The notes under the pieces were generated by a model that was given only the letters and a program-made list of their open reading frames with translations, was not told the DNA's origin and searched no databases. Positions 26,601-35,210 of a DNA stretch of 64,000 bases are shown one piece after another; the first letter of the stretch is position 1, and the number at the start of each line of letters is the position of its first letter. Location of the stretch: NCBI GenBank assembly GCA_963929535.1, contig CAWVIZ010000016.1, forward strand, positions 124,001-188,000, read 5' to 3'. This DNA is from Pullilachnospira sp963929535 (GTDB lineage Bacteria; Bacillota; Clostridia; Lachnospirales; Lachnospiraceae). The position numbers and the translations under genes were made by a program.

Positions 26601-27023
26601 ATCAAAAGCGGTGGTGATTGGAGTGTTTATTCAAGAGAACGAATTGTAGTTCGACAGATAGGCAAACTTCCCATCGTTGGCTTGTGCTCCGGAGGAATTT
26701 TGGGATCAAATACTTTATATAGTATCTACCCGAAAGATGATACATATAAGTTGAAATACATATTAGCTTGTTTGAACTCGTCATTTATTAAAAAATATTG
26801 GAGTGCCAAATATTCCGATAATAAGGCGCTATTCCCCAAAATCAAAGGATTTCAACTTAAAGAATTGCCAATTCCTTGTGTGGGCGATGATATTCAAATC
26901 CCTGTCATAGCTCTTATCGAAAAAATAATTTCTTCCAAATCAGTTGATGCAAATGCAGATACAAGTAAATTTGAAACTGAAATTGATGAATTGTTGAGTA
27001 AGGCATATGGATTAACTATATGA
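23631..27023 (+). CDS. Eco57I/PglX-like N6-adenine methyltransferase, large
   Basis: This 1130-residue protein has gamma-class adenine methyltransferase motifs: SAM-binding DPAVGSGAF near 547 and catalytic NPPY near 780. A helical SKGAFYTPREIVHYM region precedes them near 455. The C-terminal 250 residues look like a TaqI-type target-recognition domain. The N-terminal 150 residues include an MAVQLKK stretch that could be the (E/Q)xK part of a PD-(D/E)xK nuclease fold, but this is only suggestive. It is coupled to the helicase by an ATGA overlap. Base composition is AT-richer than the flanks, a sign of transfer. Its stop codon lies inside the IS target duplication, and the protein is undisturbed. 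Confidence 0.88.
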   Translation: MNAVVSKIESILHSEYNTVKFVDLVREIFPNIHLVSPDKFNREYTNFSSHIEGSIHIGNFQTPDNKKIIIMAVQLKKAGYVENSRSTQRSYAKKLIENGNADAAFIAFYTEGEPKWRLSLVRLDYEMKIENGRLKTAENITPAKRYSYLVGRNEPCHTAISRFQRFITDSTANPEHPTLDDLEEAFSVEKVTDEFFNLYCEKFHQLREQLESIEDFCIEAEQHNFTSAQFAKKLMGQIVFLYFLQKKGWLGVGAWPNTLNEKEYKNAFYARGAKSRELIPVAYRPVGDGTYHVSSAGLKQISDEDEAILAQCVKGKPWGSGPHDFMRRLFNFAVQKNSNFYNDVLEPLFYDALNRNRGEQGYCPALHCRIPFLSGGLFEPIDGYDWEHNDFSIPNEVFSNVDIKGREADGILDVFDRYNFTMCEDEPMEREVAIDPEMLGKVFENLLEVNDRKSKGAFYTPREIVHYMCQESLINYLASAVTDVEETDIRDFILYGDFMKDEDTTKEKRQGNGEMYISEKLYKIDSDGKVVVNKLIDIDEALKNVRVADPAVGSGAFPLGMLNEIVRARQNISAYFAITMKPYDIRMMYQLERSPHTLKYETIRNCIFAADIEPSAVDIAQLRLWLALVIDDEINPNAQTPLDGHKNPLPLPNLESNIICGNSLIDEFEGTRLIKESDLLGNTIYQMDLGSGRFDAIIRKLIEKQDELFRCDDTEKKQQLKQEIEDLRNMIILSELEGCPADKIERFHATTRMASKPYVLWQLDFARVFREKGGFDIVIGNPPYRLCQPSNTSEYLLNCYKNHYSVASYKIDLFHLFFEKGINLLKQSGVLGYITPNTYLTNKYIKPLRKFILDTCTIHTIVNHDKVFTAASVDTATIIMTKEYSDDSIVTVLQSSKFVFSEICKKNQSDWRNNSDLVFNISTEDIITLYNCIPLGEICKTYFGIQAFDRKSSISELKNTDTYLPIIDGADIHPYIYAVPKIYFNYLPENIKSGGDWSVYSRERIVVRQIGKLPIVGLCSGGILGSNTLYSIYPKDDTYKLKYILACLNSSFIKKYWSAKYSDNKALFPKIKGFQLKELPIPCVGDDIQIPVIALIEKIISSKSVDANADTSKFETEIDELLSKAYGLTI

Positions 27024-27307
27024 GTGATTATTATGGCGTGGCAGAGCCACCTGTCCGACAAAGTCAGAGCCATAGTTCCGATGGTACAGAGCCACTTTGA
27101 TTTTGCTTGATTGCCTTAGACTTGCTGGGACAATGCTTGTCAAGGCCGGAGCCGCTATAGCGGGGCGTTAGCCGCCTTTACAAGCATTGTGTATATTACG
27201 GTAAAAATGTACCCCTGTTCCGGAGGAACGGATACCGGAAGTCCGGAGCTATGATACCGTGAGTCCGGAACAGGGATACCGCACTTAATTAATTGTTACC
27301 TGCGAGT

Positions 27308-28084
27308 TTACTCGCTTAATGCTGGATCCAACCCGTACACTTCCCGCATGGATCTGTAATTCGCAGGATCTGTCGGGATGATGTTGATCTTATATGCATC
27401 ATGCTTGATGCGATCCAGGATCGCCTCCGCAAGGGGACTGTCATCTCCGCCAAGCTGATCATACCAGCCATTGGAATCATACTGGGAGCAGAAGATGGTA
27501 GAGGATCTCCTGCGTCTCCGATGGAGAAGCTCCAGAATGTCATGCTGTTCGGATTCAGTTGGTTTCAGCAGGAGCCATTCATCAATGATCAGCAGGACCG
27601 GGTTGGCATATTTCCCCTGGACTTTCTTGTATGTGCCATCGTTACGTGCCATCTCCAGTTCCAGGAGCAGATCCGGAAGCCGTACATACTTCGTTTTGTA
27701 ACGCTGCCTGCATGCTTCCATCCCGAACGCACATGCCAGATAGGTCTTGCCGCTCCCGGTTGCGCCTGTGATAAAGAGATTCCTGTGCTCTGTGATGTAT
27801 TCGCATGTTGCGAGCCGCTCGATTAATGAACGGTTCAGCTTGCGGCCAGAAGTATAGTTGATATCACCAATGTATGCGTCCGGCTGGTCGAATCCGGCGT
27901 TGCGGATCAGGCGTTTCAAGCTGTTGCTCTTTCGGTTGCTATATTCGATATCTACCAGCATCCCGAAGCGATCCTCGAAAGATATTTCTTTCATTTTGGG
28001 ATCAGATATCTGAGTACGGAATGCATCCGACATAGCTGTCAGGCGCATTTCAATGAGTTTATCCATGGTGCTTTGTGTAGTCAT
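27308..28084 (-). CDS. istB: IstB-like ATPase of the IS21 element
   Basis: This 258-residue AAA+ ATPase has Walker A GATGSGKT near residue 107 and Walker B LLIIDEW near 168, followed by a sensor-type SSTIFCSQ. IstB helper proteins assist the IstA transposase in target capture. It begins 6 nt after the istA stop, the conserved IS21 arrangement. Confidence 0.93.
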   Translation of the reverse strand: MTTQSTMDKLIEMRLTAMSDAFRTQISDPKMKEISFEDRFGMLVDIEYSNRKSNSLKRLIRNAGFDQPDAYIGDINYTSGRKLNRSLIERLATCEYITEHRNLFITGATGSGKTYLACAFGMEACRQRYKTKYVRLPDLLLELEMARNDGTYKKVQGKYANPVLLIIDEWLLLKPTESEQHDILELLHRRRRRSSTIFCSQYDSNGWYDQLGGDDSPLAEAILDRIKHDAYKINIIPTDPANYRSMREVYGLDPALSE

Positions 28085-28090
28085 AGTTCC

Positions 28091-29650
28091 TTACCTCCTG
28101 TAGTAATCAGCGCCTCTTGTAAGCGCATGGCTGCTCTTTCCTGATTCTGTATGGCTGCCAGTTGTCTGACCTTTGTCGGATACTTCCGCCTGGTCGTTCC
28201 CAGTATCAAGGATATTTTTAATACTCTTATAGCTGGGAGTGGCCGTAAAGGAGAGCGCTTTCCGGCAGGCGGCTTCCAGCCGGTCGGCCGAATATTTGTC
28301 AGCCAGCTTCAAAAGCCCCATACAGCTGCGGTAGGACTGTTGTTCTACACGCTTGGAGGTAAGGATTGCATCAACTACCTGATGGGTACTGGAGCCGATC
28401 CGTTCCGCCCATTTACGGAAGCGGTCGCCGTTCCATTCCAGGTACTGCTGGTGGGAAGTCGGCATGTGCTCTGTAACCGTGCTGTACTGTCCCTTGCGGC
28501 CGTACAGACGGCGGTGGGACGCAATCCGGTTGTGGTTGTAAAAAATTTCAATGGTTTTATCTGTAACCCTCACATCAACTTTGCGCTTTATGTATTCATG
28601 CGGAACTGAGTATAGCATTCCGGCAAAGGATATCTGATAATTGAACTGAACGGTGGCTTGTTTCCATTCCGCCAGTTCGTAAGGGGTGGCAGGTAACGGT
28701 GCCAGTAATGGCAGTTCTTCGTCGCGGAAGATCTCATACCGGCTGCCCTCCTTCTTTTGGAAGGGGCGTCGGCTGAAAACTTCCAGCTTCTGACGGATCG
28801 TCCGGTTTAACTCACTGAGGGAAAAGAACTGCTCATTGCGCAGGGCTGCTGTGATCCAGGTGGAGATATTGCCTACACTGCCCTCGGCATTTGCTTTGTC
28901 GCGAGGGGCTCGGACGCGGGCTGGTATGACTGCAGTGCCATAGTGTTCAGCCATTTCCTGATAAACAGCATTGATCCGCTGATCCTTCCAACTCTTGTTG
29001 TGATCCACGGCAGTGCGGCAGTTATCCGGCACAAGGATTTTAGCAACACCCCCAAAGTACTCATACATGTGGACATGTGCTGCAATCCACGAGTGCTGCT
29101 TCTCATCCATAAATGCTTCCACATATGGATACTGGCTGTAGGTCATTACTCCTACGAAAATATGGGCATCCAGAATCTCGCCGGTATCCGGGTCAATGAT
29201 ATGTGCCGGATCTCCGGCCCAGTCAACCTCAACCTGCTCTCCGGGCTTGCGGTTGATGTGCATAGTGGCGCGGCGCTTCTGCTCGTCCTGCTGGATATAA
29301 TAGCAGAATTGGGAATACATGAGCGGCTCATCACCAGCGAGGCGACATTCCTCAAGGTATTCTGTCCAAAGGAGCTTCTTGTTTACTCCGTTGCGGAGAA
29401 GTTCCTTGCGGATGTGGGCATAATCTGGCATCCGCTTGGATGTAGTGACTTTGGCTTTCTGGTTCGGGAAAAGCAATCCACAAAGGACTGGATCTGTTAG
29501 TTTTGGATCCAATGGCCATGTGAGGTTCTGTTCTCTCGCTGCCTTTAGCACTTTGTTGACAGTTGTCTTTGATGCATTGCAACTGAGGGCAATGTTGGTT
29601 TGACTGAGACCTAATCCGGCTAACCGGATGATCTCACGGTACTTGGTCAT
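28091..29650 (-). CDS. istA: IstA transposase of the IS21 element
   Basis: This 519-residue DDE transposase has an N-terminal helix-turn-helix (LGLSQTNIALSCNASKTTVN). The catalytic core has acidic residues in VEVDWAGD (near 138), VPDNC (near 205) and KANAEG (near 250), and a C-terminal beta-barrel-like region follows. The length is that of intact family members, so the element may still move. Confidence 0.93.
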   Translation of the reverse strand: MTKYREIIRLAGLGLSQTNIALSCNASKTTVNKVLKAAREQNLTWPLDPKLTDPVLCGLLFPNQKAKVTTSKRMPDYAHIRKELLRNGVNKKLLWTEYLEECRLAGDEPLMYSQFCYYIQQDEQKRRATMHINRKPGEQVEVDWAGDPAHIIDPDTGEILDAHIFVGVMTYSQYPYVEAFMDEKQHSWIAAHVHMYEYFGGVAKILVPDNCRTAVDHNKSWKDQRINAVYQEMAEHYGTAVIPARVRAPRDKANAEGSVGNISTWITAALRNEQFFSLSELNRTIRQKLEVFSRRPFQKKEGSRYEIFRDEELPLLAPLPATPYELAEWKQATVQFNYQISFAGMLYSVPHEYIKRKVDVRVTDKTIEIFYNHNRIASHRRLYGRKGQYSTVTEHMPTSHQQYLEWNGDRFRKWAERIGSSTHQVVDAILTSKRVEQQSYRSCMGLLKLADKYSADRLEAACRKALSFTATPSYKSIKNILDTGNDQAEVSDKGQTTGSHTESGKSSHALTRGADYYRR

Positions 29651-30030
29651 AAACGATGACCTCCTTCATAATGTATTTACGCATTAAAGCGCATAGATAC
29701 ATTATAAAGGAAAACGGTACTCATTAACCGGATTCACGGTATCTATGAACCAGAACGGCGGTATCCACAAAGGCGGATTTGCGGTACTGTGTCACCGGAA
29801 TGGCGGTTCAGAATCGCCCGGAATACTCACATTGTTCCAGTAAGTAATCTGTTGAAAACAAAATCATGTATTTTGACTGGCTCTCATTCTCCGGAATGGT
29901 GGCTCTCAAAATCCGGTTCGATGGCTCAAAGCGAGCCGGTATAATCAATATGAGTAATGTTTTTTGACGAGATAAGGTATGCCATATTTGTGATGATCTA
30001 TAGGCCTTGGCTCTCCAGCGCATCTACAAA

Positions 30031-30077
30031 AACATTGCCCACCAATCTTCAACGATTCGGTGGGCAATGTTACTTTA
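30031..30077. terminator. Terminator displaced from the methyltransferase operon by the IS
   Basis: AACATTGCCCACC (30031-30043) pairs perfectly with 30059-30071, with a 15-nt loop and a weak T-rich tail. Before IS insertion it would have stood about 75 bp after the methyltransferase stop. It can also serve the minus strand. The rest of 29955-30160 holds no gene. Confidence 0.6.
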
Positions 30078-30160
30078 TTCAGATGTATTAACAATTTCGT
30101 GCTCTTCAGATACCTGTTTGATGTCAATACAATATGGTATGACCCATATCATATTTTCGC

Positions 30161-32149
30161 TTAAATCATCTTAAAATACTTCAATGCCTCCGTAATAGCT
30201 GCTTCCTTTTCCGGCGGACATTTCGGCTGTTTGGCATTTTCGGACTTTGGCTTATTATAGTTCTCACGCTCAATAATGCCATATTTTTGCTTGACTTGGG
30301 CGATATAGAGGGAAGAAACTTTTAACCCGGTTTGCTGCCGAACACGTTCTTTGATCTGTCCGTATGTGGCGTCATTCTGAAACCCGGACATATCCATATC
30401 TTCCAAAGAGAACTCCACACGAACTTTCTTGGAGTTGATTTCTCCCTTGGAAAGCAAGACAACCGTCTCATCATTACTTTCATTAGGTAGGGAATTTTCC
30501 TCATTGTCGATAATCACGTCTTGCCACAACACACCGTCAAATTCAAGGGGAACTTTGAATCGAACACTCTTGATCCAAAGGCCATTCGGCTGCCGCTCAG
30601 GGTAAATCTGTACGCTGTCCAGCAGTATGTGCATAATTTCCTGCTCATCGCGCTCCGGCATAATGTCCATCATATCAACAATATTCCGCATGATGGTATA
30701 TACTTCTTCAGCCGTAGCGGCTTTGCTACCTGCGTTCTGAATTGCAATATTTACCTGATTGATCTTGGTGTCCAATTCGGCAATATGTTTCATACGCTGA
30801 CGCAGCAGCCCTTGCAAATCGTCATACATTGCGTCGTAGAGTTCGTCGTCGGCATCGAGTTCCATAATCTTCGACAGCAATTTGGTCTTCTGGCGCTCTT
30901 CCTTTTTCTTTGCGGCAGCGAGAGTATTCGCCTTTTCCTGCAAAGCATCCAGATTCGTGTCAGTTCCAATGGATTTCATAATATCCTGAGTGAAATCCAT
31001 ATTTCGCAGCGCTTCCTGGACTACACGGCGCACCTGTTCGTCCACATCGTCCTGCCGGATATGCTTTGTGTATGTGCAACGCTGGCCGCTTACACTTTTG
31101 GTATTCTTACAGATATAGTACCACATATCTGTGTAGAATTCGCCGGATCCATCTTTTTTCTTCTTCCGGTTTACTACGCCATACATCGACGCGCCGCAAA
31201 CAGGGCATTTGACAAGGCCAGAGAGAATGTGAGCATGCTCCAGGCTGTATCTTTTTTCTCGTTTGTAGGCATTCAGCCCTCGCTTTACTTGTGCGGCCTG
31301 CCAGAGATCGTCTGAAATAATAGGTTCGTGCTTACCGTCAAATATTTCATATTCGGCCTGCTTAACAGTATGGTACTCATTACGTGTACCTTCAATTTTT
31401 TCGTTCTTCCGACGCCCATAGGCGATCTTTCCGTTATATACGGGATTATCCAGAACCCCCTTTACAAAAGTTTCCGAAATCTGACTATATATCCCATTTT
31501 GGCGGGGCTGCTTACTATATCCGTTTTCATTCAGCCATTTGGCAATTCTGTTTATACCCATATCAGACTGCACATATTTTTCAAAGATCAATCGCACAAG
31601 TATGGCTTCGGATTCTTCGATGACAAGCACGCCATCTTTGATCCGATAGCCATACGGAGCCTGACCACCGTTCCATTTGCCTTCACGGGCCTTTTGCCAA
31701 CGTCCGGCCATCGTCTGTGCCTGGATGTTTTCTCGTTCCAATTCCGCAACACCGGCCAGAACGGGGAAGAGAATTTTTCCAGCAGCACTGGCGGAATCAA
31801 TCCCATCTTCTACGCAGATGAGATTGACACCGAAATCCTGCATAGTCTGCAAGTTGTTTAATACGTCGGCAGCGTTACGGCCAAAGCGAGACAGCTTAAA
31901 TACCAGCACATAATCGACATGATCCTCATTGCTATTTTGTATCCGGCGCATCATTTCTTGAAACTGCGGTCTGCCGGTGGTATTTTTTCCAGATTTTCCT
32001 TCGTCCGAAAATGTAGTAACCACCTGCATACTGCGGTGATCGGCCTCCTTTTTCAGACGGTCCAGCTGGGCGTCCAGACTATATCCGTCTACCTGCATTT
32101 GTGTGGAAACACGGGTATAAAGATAGCATCTCAATTTCTTTTGTACCAT
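30161..32149 (-). CDS. Large serine recombinase with an RlmD-like C-terminal tail
   Basis: This 662-residue protein has a resolvase catalytic domain (about residues 6-150, catalytic Ser in YTRVST) and a recombinase domain (about 165-290). A zinc ribbon (CPVCGASMYG to the later Cys of GQRC) and a coiled coil near 400-470 follow. The last 70 residues (593-662) are an extra domain whose core GLKVSSLYIAQ and end FKMI closely match the tail of RlmD encoded at 45768-47405. Large serine recombinases integrate and excise elements at att sites, usually at the end of their own gene. This is the only complete integrase-type gene seen in the mosaic, and it appears intact. Confidence 0.92.
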   Translation of the reverse strand: MVQKKLRCYLYTRVSTQMQVDGYSLDAQLDRLKKEADHRSMQVVTTFSDEGKSGKNTTGRPQFQEMMRRIQNSNEDHVDYVLVFKLSRFGRNAADVLNNLQTMQDFGVNLICVEDGIDSASAAGKILFPVLAGVAELERENIQAQTMAGRWQKAREGKWNGGQAPYGYRIKDGVLVIEESEAILVRLIFEKYVQSDMGINRIAKWLNENGYSKQPRQNGIYSQISETFVKGVLDNPVYNGKIAYGRRKNEKIEGTRNEYHTVKQAEYEIFDGKHEPIISDDLWQAAQVKRGLNAYKREKRYSLEHAHILSGLVKCPVCGASMYGVVNRKKKKDGSGEFYTDMWYYICKNTKSVSGQRCTYTKHIRQDDVDEQVRRVVQEALRNMDFTQDIMKSIGTDTNLDALQEKANTLAAAKKKEERQKTKLLSKIMELDADDELYDAMYDDLQGLLRQRMKHIAELDTKINQVNIAIQNAGSKAATAEEVYTIMRNIVDMMDIMPERDEQEIMHILLDSVQIYPERQPNGLWIKSVRFKVPLEFDGVLWQDVIIDNEENSLPNESNDETVVLLSKGEINSKKVRVEFSLEDMDMSGFQNDATYGQIKERVRQQTGLKVSSLYIAQVKQKYGIIERENYNKPKSENAKQPKCPPEKEAAITEALKYFKMI

Positions 32150-32182
32150 TTATTCTTACACACCTTTCTTTAAATTTCAATC

Positions 32183-32330
32183 TCAGCAAAGCATCTGGCA
32201 GTTGTCTGGTGTGGTTTTACCACCATTGCTCCACGGGGTGATATGATCAGCGTGCATCTTCTCAAACTCGAATCCCTTGCCGCAGATCATATATTTACAA
32301 CTTTTCTTTTCATAAACTTGAATATCTTCT
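32183..32330 (-). pseudogene. 3' remnant of an HNH endonuclease
   Basis: The minus-strand frame between a TAA (about 32331) and TGA (32183-32185) encodes CGKGFEFEKMHADHITPWSN and then GGKTTPDNCQMLC, the core HNH motif. No start region is left and it stops right after QMLC, where relatives usually continue a little. It lies directly upstream of the recombinase gene and seems to be a leftover of an earlier insertion or deletion. Confidence 0.7.
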
Positions 32331-32393
32331 TAGAAAATAACATACTTTTTATCACAAAAGAAGCATTTTATCGAAAAAATATCAGAATACGTT

Positions 32394-32428
32394 GGAGAGA
32401 GCAACGGTTAGGTTGCTCTCTCCTTTTT
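32394..32428 (+). terminator. Strong intrinsic terminator, plus strand
   Basis: GGAGAGAGCAAC (32394-32405) pairs perfectly with 32412-32423 across a 6-nt loop and is followed by TTTTT. No plus-strand gene is near, so it probably came with a lost gene or blocks antisense transcription into the ATPase operon. Confidence 0.65.
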
Positions 32429-32468
32429 CCCTCAAAAAGTTTTTGGGGGAAATCTGTTAAGAACAAGG

Positions 32469-32506
32469 AAAAAAGGATCACAAAAGGCAAAATTCCCCTG
32501 TGATCC
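32469..32506 (-). terminator. Terminator of the ClpX-like/RadC operon
   Basis: On the minus strand GGATCACA pairs with TGTGATCC (32506-32499 with 32482-32475), followed by six T. It lies 10 nt beyond the ATPase stop codon. Confidence 0.7.
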
Positions 32507-32516
32507 TCTTATCTAA

Positions 32517-34010
32517 TTATTTCTCTAATTGTTTTTGTGCTACCTGTTGGCATTTCCGCTTCCACACCTCACAGGCGAGCCGATACGCCGCAAACAGATC
32601 CGGCTGGAACTCCTGGGCCTTTCCCAGCAGTGTTAAAGCTGCATCCGCAAAGAACACTTGCCAATAGGGGTTCCCCTCCTTTTCATGCTGCTTCCGCACC
32701 GGCTCCGCGATCTGGTTAAGCCCACGGCAGACGGCTCCCAAGGAAAGCTTCTCCTCTGAGCGGATGATCCGCATAACCACTGCCGCCAGCAGATAGGCCG
32801 CCGCTTTTACCTCATGATACAAGTGCGGCTGCGTCTCTTCCCTCATATCCTCTTCCAGAGCAGCCTGGGCATAGCCTATGACTTCTTCATAGGTATAATG
32901 GAAAAGTGCGATAGGCAGGCGGGCGTAGGCCCTCAGTTCTTCATCCGTATACATCGGGCCGCTATCCGGCTGCGGCAGCGGCTCCGGCTTACCCGCCGTA
33001 TTGTGGTGGAAGCGGGTCTCCATCCGGCCATCAGCATAGTCCACGGTGATCCGGTCAACCGACCGATCCTCGGCGGCGGCCACAAGCCCCGGCCGGATGG
33101 CATCCGCAACAGCGGTCATTAACCCCCGGCCACCGATTCCGGCTTCCACGGCACGTTTGGAAATCTCCTGGATGGCCGCCGGCGTGATGGAAAGATGCGT
33201 CCCCATGCTTTCCGAAAGCAGGAAATCAAACTGCCGCAGAATCGAGCCATCCGATGTTGTCAGGATGGTTTCCAACTCAGGAACATCCAGCTTCCGGGTA
33301 GCCGTAATCAGGCCGATCCGGCCCAGAAATTGCTGATTCAGGCCGTATCCTTTCAGATCCTCACGGGTTACCTGCTGTAAAAGCGCTTCCTCTGATAAAC
33401 CACTCCCGGGATCCTCCCCAAAGCCGATCCGGCGGGAAGCCCCCAGGCGCTTGCGGACCAGATCCGTGATCCCATCGAAGGCCCCCAGGCAGATAAACAG
33501 CAGCCCGGAGGTGTCCATGGAATAGGATTTCGTCCCCTCGTCATGGGTGATGGTTCCACCCTCCATCAGCCGCAGCAGGTTGTTCTGTGCCGCAAAGCCG
33601 GATGATCCAGCATCCGTATTCAGGACCATCTTGTCGATCTCATCCAGGACAACGATGGTATAGTATGGCTCCTCACTTTCCATATCCAGGATATCCTTCA
33701 CAATGGAAGAAACATCACGCCCTTTCCAACCGCTGCCGGTGAAATGGGAAGCGTCCTCGATCAGGAGCGGGATTTCCAGCAGTTCCGCCAGCTTTTGGAC
33801 GGCGGAGGTCTTGCCGGATCCGCTGGGCCCCATCACCAGCAGGTTCATTTTGGGCTGCCGGATGCGCCTCCCGGTGGCATTGCCTGCCTGTATCCGCAGG
33901 CTGTGGAGCCACACGGAAAGGCACAAATCATCCAGATAGTTGTCCTGACCGATGATATTCTTTCTAAGCTCCGCAGCCAGCGACTGCGGTGTCCAGTTCT
34001 GTATCTTCAT
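32517..34010 (-). CDS. ClpX-like AAA+ ATPase of the mobile element
   Basis: This 497-residue protein opens with the IGQDNYLDDLCLSV segment typical of ClpX/HslU-type ATPases. Walker A is GPSGSGKT near residue 62, then a GWKGRDVSSIV loop (the ClpX GYVGxDV region), Walker B VVLDEIDK near 122 and a sensor-2-like GGRGL near 288. It lacks the ClpX zinc-binding domain and the ClpP-docking IGF loop is not evident. The C-terminal 170 residues are unlike ClpX. It overlaps the RadC-like gene by 47 nt. It is probably an unfoldase or remodelling factor for element proteins; the substrate is unknown. Confidence 0.85.
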   Translation of the reverse strand: MKIQNWTPQSLAAELRKNIIGQDNYLDDLCLSVWLHSLRIQAGNATGRRIRQPKMNLLVMGPSGSGKTSAVQKLAELLEIPLLIEDASHFTGSGWKGRDVSSIVKDILDMESEEPYYTIVVLDEIDKMVLNTDAGSSGFAAQNNLLRLMEGGTITHDEGTKSYSMDTSGLLFICLGAFDGITDLVRKRLGASRRIGFGEDPGSGLSEEALLQQVTREDLKGYGLNQQFLGRIGLITATRKLDVPELETILTTSDGSILRQFDFLLSESMGTHLSITPAAIQEISKRAVEAGIGGRGLMTAVADAIRPGLVAAAEDRSVDRITVDYADGRMETRFHHNTAGKPEPLPQPDSGPMYTDEELRAYARLPIALFHYTYEEVIGYAQAALEEDMREETQPHLYHEVKAAAYLLAAVVMRIIRSEEKLSLGAVCRGLNQIAEPVRKQHEKEGNPYWQVFFADAALTLLGKAQEFQPDLFAAYRLACEVWKRKCQQVAQKQLEK

Positions 34011-34500
34011 CCGGCATCCCTCCTTTGCTGATGGGCGAAAATACGGAGATCCGTTCCTCCCGAAAGCTGAACTCCTTCCCCTCTGCGGATACGATCAGGA
34101 AATCCAACAGTTGGATCCCCACCAGCGCCAGGGCATCATGGATCCGGCGGCAGGCCGTAAGGTCTGCCTCTGACGGCACCGGACGCCCGCCGGATGTATG
34201 GTTGTGGAAGATCATGACCGATTCCGCCCCGGTCAGCAGCGCCGCCCGGAGCAGATCCGCCATGGAAAATTCCACATGGTCTTTGCATCCTTTGGCAATC
34301 AGGTACTGGCTTGTCGGACGCAGGTCTACCCCTACCGTAACCATGACCAGATGTTCCACAACACAAGGGGCCAGCTGGCCCCTCATATACGCTGCGGCGT
34401 CCTCCGGCGCACTTAACGCCAAAGAGGACAGCCGTTCTCCGGGATGTACAGCATGTACGGCTACCATGGGAACAGGTTCCGAAATCGTATGGTAATTCAT
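33964..34500 (-). CDS. RadC-like JAB/MPN domain protein
   Basis: This 178-residue protein has a RadC-type JAB domain with the metal-binding pattern IFHNHTSGGRPVPSEAD (His-x-His and downstream Asp) near residues 97-113. RadC proteins are frequent in mobile elements and are thought to act on DNA or protein conjugates during transfer; their exact reaction is unsettled. The N-terminal helix-hairpin-helix region of full RadC is absent, as in many mobile copies. It sits between the DUF5688-like gene (14 nt upstream) and the ATPase, which it overlaps. Confidence 0.85.
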   Translation of the reverse strand: MNYHTISEPVPMVAVHAVHPGERLSSLALSAPEDAAAYMRGQLAPCVVEHLVMVTVGVDLRPTSQYLIAKGCKDHVEFSMADLLRAALLTGAESVMIFHNHTSGGRPVPSEADLTACRRIHDALALVGIQLLDFLIVSAEGKEFSFREERISVFSPISKGGMPDEDTELDTAVAGCGA

Positions 34501-34514
34501 GGAAGCTCCCTCCT

Positions 34515-35210
34515 TTATGCGAACAGTTCTCCGTCCGGATCCGGGATTACGGGGCTTATCGGCGGTACCTGTTCCTGGAAAGATGTAGCCATAGAGCGCA
34601 GGTGCCCGTTTTCTACCCGGTAGACGTCCCTTGCCAGATAATCGCCCGGCAGAAGGCTGCGGTTGATGTCCGAAACCATAGCAAGCAGGCCTTCCGGCGT
34701 TCCCACGTCTGCCGGTACGCAGATGGTCTCATGCACGGATGACGGTAACACAAAGAAATCCTTACCACTATACCAGGCCCGCACCTGCTCCTGGATTTCC
34801 GGATAGGTGATAGAGACGGCTCCGTAAGACCGACACTCGTTGGTGACAACCAGCAGCGGGCAGCTGGGAATCTCCATTCCTGCTTCCCGAAGGATCTCTT
34901 CTATTGGCATCACAAGCGGCCGCCGGATGGTCAGACGGTTGTCCTCGGCAGTCTGCAACAGTTCCGTAAGGGGAACGCCCCATTTTTCAATCAGTCCCCA
35001 GGTAATCGGGATCAGCTTCCTTTTCATCGGGCTCTCCCCTGGCAAATCTGCCACATAGACGATCCCCAACGTAGTTCCGGCCAGCGGCTGGATCAGATGC
35101 TTTCCCTTTTCACACCGTTCCATCGGCAGTAGGATCTGTGTGATCTGCCCCCTGATGGCAGCATAGTCACCAACGATCTCTGCCTCTGTTAATTGCTTCC
35201 TTGTATTCAT
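34515..35210 (-). CDS. DUF5688-like protein of mobile elements
   Basis: This 231-residue protein begins MNTRKQLTEAEIVGDYAAIR, with the ATG at 35210 preceded by GAGG. The middle (KLIPITWGLIEKWGVPLTEL through VVTNECRSYGAVSI) and the PSSVHETICVPAD segment resemble the DUF5688 family often carried by Clostridia conjugative elements. No catalytic motif or membrane segment is visible. The first gene of a minus-strand operon with RadC and the ATPase, it follows a large hairpin at 35300-35376. The function is unknown. Confidence 0.65.
   Translation of the reverse strand: MNTRKQLTEAEIVGDYAAIRGQITQILLPMERCEKGKHLIQPLAGTTLGIVYVADLPGESPMKRKLIPITWGLIEKWGVPLTELLQTAEDNRLTIRRPLVMPIEEILREAGMEIPSCPLLVVTNECRSYGAVSITYPEIQEQVRAWYSGKDFFVLPSSVHETICVPADVGTPEGLLAMVSDINRSLLPGDYLARDVYRVENGHLRSMATSFQEQVPPISPVIPDPDGELFA

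Larger units (their letters stand above)
27025..29947. mobile_element. IS21-family insertion sequence, complete
   Basis: The element is 2923 bp. Both ends begin TGATTAT when read inward (27025 on plus; 29947 on minus), and the inverted repeats continue imperfectly with a shared GAGCCA. The 7-bp ATATGAG occurs directly outside each end (27018-27024 and 29948-29954) as a target duplication. The ends carry multiple internal repeats around GGCTC, typical of IS21. It contains istA and istB in the usual order. The insertion point is one base after the methyltransferase stop, so the host gene is intact. Confidence 0.9.
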
